Source: a virus. Taken from it: 63,970 nt of DNA. The stretch covers positions 1 to 63,970 of IMG/VR virus record IMGVR_UViG_3300037297_000275. The stretch is one strand, 5' to 3'. The notes under the pieces are model-generated. The model ran no database searches, was not told the origin of the DNA, and worked only from the letters and a program-made list of their open reading frames with translations. Shown here in pieces: positions 48,751 through 55,651 of this stretch; within the stretch, counting starts at the first letter, position 1, and each line of letters starts with the position of its first letter. Position numbers and translations under genes: made by a program.

Positions 48751-49779
48751 ATGGAAAGAGTTTTAATTACTGGAATTACTGGTCAAGTCGGATCGTATCT
48801 AGCAGAAAAATTCTTAGCAAAAGGATATGAGGTACATGGCCTTGTTAGAAGAACTAGTCTCTATACAAGAGATCGCATTGATCATTTAACCTCGAACAAA
48901 AACATTTACAATAAGATTCTTTTCTTACACTATGGAGACCTAACAGATGGTTCGAATATTTCTAGGCTAATAGAAAAAACCAACCCTTCTTATGTTGTTA
49001 ATTTAGCTGCCCAATCTCATGTCAAAATTTCTTTTGATGTTCCTGAATATAGTGCTCAAGTGGATGCAATAGGAGTTCTTCGTTTGTTAGACGCAATAAG
49101 AGAGATTTGTCCGTCTTCAAAATTTCTTCAAGCTTCAACAAGTGAGATGTTTGGAAAAGTACAAGAAGTTCCTCAAAAAGAGACAACTCCCTTTAATCCT
49201 AGAAGTCCGTATGCCGCAGCTAAAGTATTTGGATATTGGATTACGAAAAACTATCGCGAAGCATATGGCTTATTTGCTTCTAATATTATTATGTTCAATA
49301 CAGAATCTCCCCGAAGAGGAGAAAACTTTGTTACCAAAAAGATAACAACTGCAGTTGCTAATATTTCAAAAGGGAAACAGGAAAAAGTTCTTCTTGGTAA
49401 TCTTTCTGCTAAACGAGACTGGGGTTATGCTCCTGAATATTGTGATGCAATTATAAAAATAATAACTCATAAAGATCCTGATGATTTTGTTATTGCTTCT
49501 GGAGAAAACCATTCAGTTGAAGAATTTTGCAAAGCTGCTTTTGAGGCTGCAGGCATACCGTTGAAATTTAAAGGAAAAGGAATAGAAAGAAAAGGTTATG
49601 ATAGAGATGGCATTATAAGAGTAGAAGTAGATCCAAAATATTTTAGATTAACAGAGGTAGAAACTTTATTGGGAGACGCCTCTAAAGCAAAAAATATTCT
49701 TGGGTGGGAATCAACAACAAAATTTAAAGATATTGTTCAAAAAATGGTTCATTATGATATAGAAAGACTTCATGAATAA
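48751..49779 (+). CDS. gmd: GDP-mannose 4,6-dehydratase
   Basis: The product is 342 residues, a short-chain dehydrogenase/reductase converting GDP-mannose to GDP-4-keto-6-deoxymannose. NAD(P) loop GITGQVGS (8-15), HGLVRRTS typical of Gmd, the catalytic STSEMFG (Thr130, Glu132 region) and Tyr154-x3-Lys158 in SPYAAAK, and FNTESPRRGENFVT at the substrate site are visible. GGAGA precedes the start. The product would feed a 4-aminotransferase such as the protein at 53115 (perosamine route). Confidence 0.93.
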   Translation: MERVLITGITGQVGSYLAEKFLAKGYEVHGLVRRTSLYTRDRIDHLTSNKNIYNKILFLHYGDLTDGSNISRLIEKTNPSYVVNLAAQSHVKISFDVPEYSAQVDAIGVLRLLDAIREICPSSKFLQASTSEMFGKVQEVPQKETTPFNPRSPYAAAKVFGYWITKNYREAYGLFASNIIMFNTESPRRGENFVTKKITTAVANISKGKQEKVLLGNLSAKRDWGYAPEYCDAIIKIITHKDPDDFVIASGENHSVEEFCKAAFEAAGIPLKFKGKGIERKGYDRDGIIRVEVDPKYFRLTEVETLLGDASKAKNILGWESTTKFKDIVQKMVHYDIERLHE

Positions 49780-50407
49780 CTATTGGCAATATTATAGCGA
49801 ATCTTATCTTCAAGGACCTAGATGTTTTGAGATCCCTTTTGTTGTAAACAACATCAAAGAAGGCAACTCTTTAGAAATAGGAGCAAACTTAAGTTTATTT
49901 AAATGGTTTTTTGTTCGTAGAGGATATCCTTTTACCTTAATAGATCCAATAGGAGCAAATTTCAATAATGGTAAAAACAATCCCCTGGCAACCTGTATTA
50001 AAGAAGACATTCGAAAAAAAACTTCTAAAGAACTAGGAACGTTTACTAATGTCCTTTTAGTATCAGTTTTAGAACATATTGGTTTAGGTTCTTATAAACA
50101 AGAAAAGAGTTATTCTCCTATAAAAGAACAATTAAAAACGTTTCGTCACTGCATGTCTTTTGTAAAAAAAACTGGAAGAATGATCTGTACTCTTCCTTAT
50201 TCTGTTGTAAAACAAACAACAGAACTAAATTTTCTTCTTAAATATAATTACAATATGATTCAAGATTTGTATAAAGGGTATAATCTTGTTGATGAAAAGT
50301 TTTATATTCTTACAAAACCAATTCATCTTGATCGATGGAAAGAAGTATCTCGTCGAGAAACAGAAGGCCATAGAGGTAATATTTGTTTTGTTCTAGAACA
50401 CAAATGA
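49772..50407 (+). CDS. SAM-dependent methyltransferase-like protein
   Basis: The product is 211 residues. NSLEIGANLSLFKWFF matches the SAM-binding motif I, TLIDPIGAN the acidic second-strand motif, and VLLVSVLEHIGLG a motif of small-molecule methyltransferases (the SVLEH form is common). In this neighbourhood methylation of a sugar or glycan end is most likely. It overlaps gmd by 8 nt. Confidence 0.75.
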   Translation: MNNYWQYYSESYLQGPRCFEIPFVVNNIKEGNSLEIGANLSLFKWFFVRRGYPFTLIDPIGANFNNGKNNPLATCIKEDIRKKTSKELGTFTNVLLVSVLEHIGLGSYKQEKSYSPIKEQLKTFRHCMSFVKKTGRMICTLPYSVVKQTTELNFLLKYNYNMIQDLYKGYNLVDEKFYILTKPIHLDRWKEVSRRETEGHRGNICFVLEHK

Positions 50408-50631
50408 AAATTTCAAAAAAAATAGAAGGAATAATAAGCTTAAATATTATAATTTGGCATGAAGCTACCAAAATAAAAACAACAGACAATTTTTCAAGAT
50501 TGGGGCTTTCTTTAGAAGACAAAGGAAAAATCTTCTTAAAGATAAGGGAATATAACAATAAACGTTCATTGGTCAGATTTGAAATAGATAAATTCTTTAA
50601 TTCTGGAACTAATGAAACAAAGGTGTTTTAA
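50404..50631 (+). CDS. Small helical protein, possible DUF6165-like, tandem copy A
   Basis: The product is 75 residues from ATG 50404. The segment EGIISLNIIIWHEATKIKTT resembles MIDKLVVIHLKIWHLEEKIN in the next gene, so the two are probably diverged tandem copies. The overlap with both neighbours is 1-4 nt. Function unknown; found within a glycan operon. Confidence 0.5.
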   Translation: MKISKKIEGIISLNIIIWHEATKIKTTDNFSRLGLSLEDKGKIFLKIREYNNKRSLVRFEIDKFFNSGTNETKVF

Positions 50632-50840
50632 TGTTGAACTATAGTATTGGTGAAATGATCGACAAGCTTGTTGTAATACATTTGAAAATTTGGCATCTTG
50701 AAGAAAAAATAAATGAATTAAAAGACAATTATGAAAAAGAAAACCTAGAAGAAGTTGGAAAATTAGGAGAACAGGTTGTCTCTCTTAATAAAAGAAGAGT
50801 AGAAATCACAAAGGCTATTGATGAAGTTTTTTCTTTGTGA
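50631..50840 (+). CDS. Small helical protein, DUF6165-like, tandem copy B
   Basis: The product is 69 residues. SIGEMIDKLVVIHLKIWHLE recalls short proteins (DUF6165-like) that accompany glycosyltransferase genes in LPS operons. It is probably a helical hairpin. It ends immediately before a perfect inverted repeat (50841-50869). Confidence 0.6.
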   Translation: MLNYSIGEMIDKLVVIHLKIWHLEEKINELKDNYEKENLEEVGKLGEQVVSLNKRRVEITKAIDEVFSL

Positions 50841-50869
50841 CATCTAAAAAATGTTATAATTTTTAGATG
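50841..50869 (+). promoter_or_regulatory. Perfect hairpin covering a -10-like box and the start codon of the next gene
   Basis: CATCTAAAAA (50841-50850), a 9-nt loop ATGTTATAA and TTTTTAGATG (50860-50869) form a perfect 10-bp stem. TATAAT (50855-50860) lies in the loop and start codon ATG 50867-50869 is in the stem; there is no Shine-Dalgarno sequence. It may be a leaderless internal promoter, or a hairpin in readthrough mRNA that hides the start. Confidence 0.6.
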
Positions 50870-51730
50870 AAGTCAATAGCAATTCCGTTTAACCATAACT
50901 TACAATATGATCTTGGAGATATTCTTCGAGAATGGTTGCAGATTGGAGGATGGGCTTGTTTATTCAAAAAGCTTTCTTTGAATAACAAAGTACATCTTCT
51001 TCTTTCTTCTCACAATGACAATGCGATAGAGTTTTTTAAATATGTTCCTTTTTTAACTTCTCATTATATTAAATGGAAAAACAAAACACCTGACTATAGA
51101 ACAATTTCAATACGCAATAGATGGCAGTTTATAGAAGAAGAAGAAAAAGACAAATTAAAGGCAAATATAAATAAAAGAGACAAGAACAAAGTTTATCTTT
51201 CGAAAGAAGAAAAACAACTACATAAAAAAATAAAAAACAATCCTTATGTTTTTATTCATCCGTTTGCGGGAGAACCCTGGAGAGCTGTAGTTCCTACTGA
51301 AGACTATAAAAAACTCATAGATCAAATCATAACAAAAACAAAATATAATGTTGTAGTTGTTGGAAGTTCTTATTTGAGAAATAATAGAATGGCTTCCGTT
51401 CCAGCTATAAACAAAACTGAAATATTTAATTATCAAAAAAAGGGACTTTTTAATTTAGTAAATAAAACAAGCACTAGGCTTGCAACTCAATTAGTCTTAG
51501 ATTCTGAATGTTTTTTAGGTTGTTGGTCTGCTTTTTTGTGCGCTTCTTGGGAAGGAAAAATTCCTTCAATTTCTTTTATGAGAAGACAAACTACTATAAA
51601 TATGCCAAAAAATAAGATGTTTACTAAACGATGGCATTCCGACTGTCACGCTATTAACGCAACAGATTATTCTTCAGAAGAATGTTTTGAACAAGCAATT
51701 GATATTCTAAAAAATAAATACAATGGTTAA
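50867..51730 (+). CDS. GT9-like glycosyltransferase, divergent paralog
   Basis: The product is 287 residues. It shares with the protein at 47886 a LGD-type start (DLGDILREWLQI), IHPFAGE, a strand before an Asn- and Arg-rich turn, and LVNKT--R followed by ECFLGCWSAFLCASWEGKIP. The start codon sits within a perfect hairpin and lacks a ribosome-binding site. Donor and acceptor unknown; heptose or other NDP-sugar transfer is inferred from family and place. Confidence 0.68.
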   Translation: MKSIAIPFNHNLQYDLGDILREWLQIGGWACLFKKLSLNNKVHLLLSSHNDNAIEFFKYVPFLTSHYIKWKNKTPDYRTISIRNRWQFIEEEEKDKLKANINKRDKNKVYLSKEEKQLHKKIKNNPYVFIHPFAGEPWRAVVPTEDYKKLIDQIITKTKYNVVVVGSSYLRNNRMASVPAINKTEIFNYQKKGLFNLVNKTSTRLATQLVLDSECFLGCWSAFLCASWEGKIPSISFMRRQTTINMPKNKMFTKRWHSDCHAINATDYSSEECFEQAIDILKNKYNG

Positions 51731-52382
51731 TGTTATTTGCCTAGGAGATTCCTATACAAACAACTGGAAAAAAATATCTTCTGACAAATTTAAAATCTGT
51801 AAAGTTGTTGGAATCCCAGGAAAAACAGCACAAGGACTAAATAAACAACGAAACCAAGATCTATTTATTCAGAAAGTTAGCGAAGAACCTGATATTATTC
51901 TCTTAAACTTTGGAGAAGTTGATTGTGCCTATACAATTTGGAAAAGAAAAGAAAAATTCAAAACTTCTTTGGAAGAAGAGATAAACTATGCAGTTAGCGG
52001 AATCTTAAAACTAGCAAAAAACTTTAATGACAAAAAAATAATTCTCTCTTCTCCAATTATTCCTTTAGTTAAAGATTACAACAACTATAAAAGAAGATCT
52101 TTTAAAAAAGTTAAATTTATCGAAACAGCAAGAAAGCTGAGAGCTTCAATAACGGCAAGTTTACAAGAAAGAACTCTTTTGGTTTTGTCTTTTCAAGTAA
52201 TTCTTCTTGATAAAGCAATAAAAAAGAATTATAAGTTTATTACTATGAATGAAGAATTACTTGAACCAAGTACTAATCAAATAAAAAAAGAATATAAAAA
52301 CCTTGGATATGGTTGGCATCTTCCAACTACAATTACAACCCCTTTATTAAAAAACAAACTGGAGATACTTTTAAATGAATAA
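51723..52382 (+). CDS. SGNH-hydrolase-like protein
   Basis: The product is 219 residues. ICLGDSYTNNW carries the GDS nucleophile Ser block, ILLNFGEVDCAYTIW the third block, and a C-terminal GYGWHLPT supplies a candidate catalytic His. These match SGNH esterases/acyltransferase partners that acylate or deacylate polysaccharides. It overlaps the GT9-like and sulfotransferase genes by 8 nt each, so it probably trims or decorates the same glycan. Confidence 0.68.
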   Translation: MVNVICLGDSYTNNWKKISSDKFKICKVVGIPGKTAQGLNKQRNQDLFIQKVSEEPDIILLNFGEVDCAYTIWKRKEKFKTSLEEEINYAVSGILKLAKNFNDKKIILSSPIIPLVKDYNNYKRRSFKKVKFIETARKLRASITASLQERTLLVLSFQVILLDKAIKKNYKFITMNEELLEPSTNQIKKEYKNLGYGWHLPTTITTPLLKNKLEILLNE

Positions 52383-53121
52383 CCCATCTTTTATAATTGT
52401 AGGAGAATGTAAGTGTGGAACAACTTCTCTTTACGATATGCTTACACAGCATCCTAAGATTCTTAAGTCCTTGGGGAATGGAGAAAAAACAAAAACAAAC
52501 GACAACCAACTTCTAGGGAAAAAAGAATTAAGATTCTTTGACAAGTATTATGAAAATGGAATTAACTGGTATAGAGATTGTTTTCCATTTTGTAAGATTG
52601 GAGAGATTACAGGAGAAGCTTCTCCTACTTATTTGTTTAACCGTTCTTCTATTAGACGGATCAAAAACCATTTTCCTGAAATAAAAATAATAGTCAGCAT
52701 TAGAAACCCTATTGATAGATTAATTTCTCACTTTTATCATTTATGCAGTATTGATAAAAAGTTCAAACAAAAGTATAATAATAATCTTTTTGATTATCTC
52801 TTTTCTTCTTCCTCTTCATTTTTAGGAGAAGACTCTCATCTTTTATTACGAGGCCATTATTTTCTCTCTATTGATTTTCTTGCTAATTTTTTCCCTGAAA
52901 AAAATATTTTTATTCTTAAAGCTGAAGATTTATTTAGCAATCCTCAAGAAAAAATATCTAAAGTGTTTAATTTTTTAAACGTAAAAGATTTCGAAATAAC
53001 CCCTTCTCATTTAAGATCAACAAACAAACCTGCTCTGCCTAAAATTATTAAAAAAACATTGTCAGAACATTATAATAATTCAATGAGAGTTTTATCTGAA
53101 AGATATAGGATATCATGGTAA
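52375..53121 (+). CDS. PAPS-dependent sulfotransferase
   Basis: The product is 248 residues. IIVGECKCGTTSLYDML is the 5'-phosphosulfate loop, and IVSIRNPIDRLISHFYH is the 3'-phosphate-binding motif with Arg and Ser, as in heparan/carbohydrate sulfotransferases. LRFFDKYYENGINWYRDCF and GEASPTYLF follow the family order. It would transfer sulfate from PAPS to a glycan. Such genes are rare in phages and suggest a sulfated surface sugar. Confidence 0.88.
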   Translation: MNNPSFIIVGECKCGTTSLYDMLTQHPKILKSLGNGEKTKTNDNQLLGKKELRFFDKYYENGINWYRDCFPFCKIGEITGEASPTYLFNRSSIRRIKNHFPEIKIIVSIRNPIDRLISHFYHLCSIDKKFKQKYNNNLFDYLFSSSSSFLGEDSHLLLRGHYFLSIDFLANFFPEKNIFILKAEDLFSNPQEKISKVFNFLNVKDFEITPSHLRSTNKPALPKIIKKTLSEHYNNSMRVLSERYRISW

Positions 53122-54200
53122 GTCTTATTAGTCCTCAAATTACAGATACAGACAAAAAACAAGTACTAAAAGCTATTGAGTCTGGATGGCTAAATACTAC
53201 AGGTCCCTATGTAGAAAAACTAGAGAAAGAACTACAAAAAGTTACCAAAACGAAAAAAGCAACTCTTTTAGCAAATGGTACTTCTGCTTTATTTATGGCG
53301 CTTAAGTCACTTGGGATAGGCCCTGGAGACAAAGTGCTTGTTCCTTCTATTACTTTTGTTGCCACTATCAATTCAATTCTACATGCTGGGGCAGAACCGA
53401 TCTTTGTCGATTGTGGAAAAGATTTAAACATAGATCCAGAAAAAGTTAATAATTATTTAAAAACAAAAAACACACATAAGATAAAAGCAATTATTCCAGT
53501 TCACATTTTTGGGAATCCTTGTGAAATGACAAAAATAAAAGAAATTGCAAAACAATATAAATTATTTATTATAGAAGACTCGTGTGAAGCACTAGGGTCT
53601 TTTTATAACGGAACACCTTGTGGAGGCATAGGTGATATTGGTGTTTTTTCTTTTAGCTTTAATAAAATAATTACTTCTGGTAATGGAGGAGCTATTGTTA
53701 CAAATAATATAGAACTAGGAGAGAAAATCCGTTATTGGATTACTCAATCGAAAGACGATCCAATAAATTATATTCACAATGAAGTTGGTTATAACCTTGG
53801 ATTAACAAATTTGCAAGCTGCATTAGGTTATAGTCAAATTAAAAGACTATCAAAAATTATCAAAAAGAAACAAAAGATTACAGAAAAATATAAATCGTTT
53901 CTTGGGAAAAAGATTATACATCTAGAAGGAAGTAATTGTTGGTTGGTTGGTTATGATTGCAAAAACAATAGAGATCAACTTTTCAATACTTTAAAAAAGA
54001 AAAATATTCAAACAAGGCCATTATGGTATCCTAATCATTTACAGAAACCTTTTCGAAACTTTGAAAAAGCTAGTAACATGAGGAATACATTACTTTTTTC
54101 AAAAAGAATTCTTAACCTACCGTGTGGATTAGATCTTTCTAATAAAGACATCACAAGAATTTGTAGTATAATTCAGAATGAGGAATTAATATGTCATTAA
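53115..54200 (+). CDS. DegT/DnrJ/EryC1-family sugar aminotransferase
   Basis: The product is 361 residues. PLP-dependent fold with LANGTSALFMAL, VLVPSITFVATINSI, IIEDSCEALGSFYNG (Asp contacting PLP) and SFSFNKIITSGNGGA with Schiff-base Lys184. The FNKIITSGNGG form resembles LegC/perosamine-synthetase groups that aminate 4-keto sugars. Given gmd in the same operon, GDP-perosamine formation is a fair guess; UDP-linked substrates remain possible. It overlaps the sulfotransferase gene by 7 nt. Confidence 0.88.
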   Translation: MVSLISPQITDTDKKQVLKAIESGWLNTTGPYVEKLEKELQKVTKTKKATLLANGTSALFMALKSLGIGPGDKVLVPSITFVATINSILHAGAEPIFVDCGKDLNIDPEKVNNYLKTKNTHKIKAIIPVHIFGNPCEMTKIKEIAKQYKLFIIEDSCEALGSFYNGTPCGGIGDIGVFSFSFNKIITSGNGGAIVTNNIELGEKIRYWITQSKDDPINYIHNEVGYNLGLTNLQAALGYSQIKRLSKIIKKKQKITEKYKSFLGKKIIHLEGSNCWLVGYDCKNNRDQLFNTLKKKNIQTRPLWYPNHLQKPFRNFEKASNMRNTLLFSKRILNLPCGLDLSNKDITRICSIIQNEELICH

Positions 54201-54403
54201 CGTATCAAGAAGAACTAAAACTTTCAAATATTGAAGATCAAGTAGAAAACCTTGCAAATCTTTTGGCAGGGGCTGCTAGCAAAAATATGCTAAACAGACT
54301 TCTAACATTAGCAAATAAAGAGAATAGTAAAATTGAAGATTTAATTACAACTCTGACAACTCAAGTGGCAGAATTGAAGGCTTTGGCTCAGAAACTTCAG
54401 TAG
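54191..54403 (+). CDS. Small coiled-coil protein at the end of the plus-strand block
   Basis: The product is 70 residues and helical (LSNIEDQVENLANLLAGAAS, then a heptad-like end). It overlaps the aminotransferase by 10 nt. Its last 59 nt overlap the convergent minus-strand gene. It is the last plus-strand gene in the window. Confidence 0.5.
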   Translation: MSLTYQEELKLSNIEDQVENLANLLAGAASKNMLNRLLTLANKENSKIEDLITTLTTQVAELKALAQKLQ

Positions 54404-54719
54404 CTTTTGTTTTCTTTTTCCGCCGCGTATATTTTCTTTTCTTTGGCTTTTCTTCTTTAATAATAACTTTTTCTTTAGTTTCAGGTTCTTTTGTTTCTTC
54501 TTCTTCTTCAGCCGTTTCTTCTTTTTCAAGAGCATCAATAGATGGGGCATAAATGGGCGAGACTACTCGAACTGCATCTTCTTCCTCTTCGTCTTCTTGA
54601 ATAACAACAACTTTTGCTGGTTGTTCTTGCTCTTCCTTGCTGATTCTATTATCTCTGTATTTTACTTTAGGTATCTTTTTTAATCGTCTTTTAGGACGAA
54701 ATCCTATAAACTTAACCAC
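54345..54719 (-). CDS. Highly charged protein of unknown function
   Basis: The product is 124 residues with a basic N-terminus (RPKRRLKKIPKVKYR), long Glu runs (EDEEEEDA, EETAEEEEETKE), and a basic patch (KPKKRKYTRRKKKTK). It looks intrinsically disordered. The start is GTG 54719 with AAGGAGG upstream. It is convergent with and overlaps the gene at 54191. It may bind DNA or a virion protein, but nothing visible decides this. Confidence 0.6.
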   Translation of the reverse strand: MVKFIGFRPKRRLKKIPKVKYRDNRISKEEQEQPAKVVVIQEDEEEEDAVRVVSPIYAPSIDALEKEETAEEEEETKEPETKEKVIIKEEKPKKRKYTRRKKKTKATEVSEPKPSILPLELSEL

Positions 54720-54725
54720 TGTAAA

Positions 54726-54908
54726 CTAATCCTCCTTAATTAAATTCTTAACAAAAGGCATTAATCTGCCTTTACCAGAAATAGCTTTTTTAACATCCTC
54801 GTAATCTTTCCCATTAATTACAAGAATTTTAGTTCCTTGATCTTGGGTTTTGTAGATAACGGTCATTTTGTTAGCATTAGGAAAAATTCTAATTTGTTCT
54901 ATACTCAT
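54726..54908 (-). CDS. Small protein of unknown function
   Basis: The product is 60 residues: MSIEQIRIFPNANKMTVIYK with alternating strands and a C-terminal helix. It overlaps the GT25 stop by one base, so it is co-expressed with the tail block. No family recognised. Confidence 0.55.
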   Translation of the reverse strand: MSIEQIRIFPNANKMTVIYKTQDQGTKILVINGKDYEDVKKAISGKGRLMPFVKNLIKED

Positions 54909-55651
54909 TAGATTCTATCTCCTTCTGGAATCCAGCATTTATCACCAGACGCCGTGAATGTACTAATTTTAGCATATTCAGAATGAATAATTAAACTTTT
55001 ATCAGGACCATAAGCCTTAAATCTTTCTAGTTCTTCCCACTCAGGAGGCAACTTTGATTTTAAGATACCTGAGAAGCTCTGAAATAGCCTGAAGGGTATT
55101 TGCCAGTCTGTCTGATAGTAATGGGTCTTAAGGGCCTTTAGAATCGATTCTCCGGCTTTACGTGAAAGAATATAGCCCATTAAAGTCCTAGCCCACTTAA
55201 CTTGATTATCCGAGTATAGTTGAATTCTGTTTCCAGGGTGTTCTGGTCCAACAAGATAAAAGAAATCAGCATCATCTGGTATTTGAATAGAGAAAAGATC
55301 CCCTACCGGCTCTACGTCATCTTCTATTATAATTGCATATTCTTCTTTAGTTAAAAGAAATGTTTTTATTGCTTTTAAGTGGGAAAGATTACATCCTAAT
55401 TCTGTTGGCATAAGATTATAATATCTATTATGGGGGTTATTTAGTATTTTCTTTTGAATGAGTTTTTTAAGTATAACAGGATTCCATTTGTATCTGTTAT
55501 AACTATCTACCTCGCCAGTAGAAAACTGAAGTCCATCTATAGCCTCTATTCTATTTAAGGCGTTATTCTTAAATACTTTTTCTATATAATTACGACGCTC
55601 TAAAGATCTTTTTAAATTAATATAAAAGACAGGAAGATTAGAAAGAAACAT
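54908..55651 (-). CDS. Glycosyltransferase family 25 in the fibre gene block
   Basis: The product is 247 residues. PVFYINLKRSLERRNYIEK is the family start, RIEAIDG and GCNLSHLKAI the conserved middle, and AIIIEDDVEP the DxD-type metal/nucleotide site. GT25 enzymes galactosylate LPS core or collagen-like proteins. Being adjacent to the beta-roll fibre gene on the tail strand, it may glycosylate a virion protein or serve the same glycan system as the plus-strand island. Confidence 0.88.
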   Translation of the reverse strand: MFLSNLPVFYINLKRSLERRNYIEKVFKNNALNRIEAIDGLQFSTGEVDSYNRYKWNPVILKKLIQKKILNNPHNRYYNLMPTELGCNLSHLKAIKTFLLTKEEYAIIIEDDVEPVGDLFSIQIPDDADFFYLVGPEHPGNRIQLYSDNQVKWARTLMGYILSRKAGESILKALKTHYYQTDWQIPFRLFQSFSGILKSKLPPEWEELERFKAYGPDKSLIIHSEYAKISTFTASGDKCWIPEGDRI

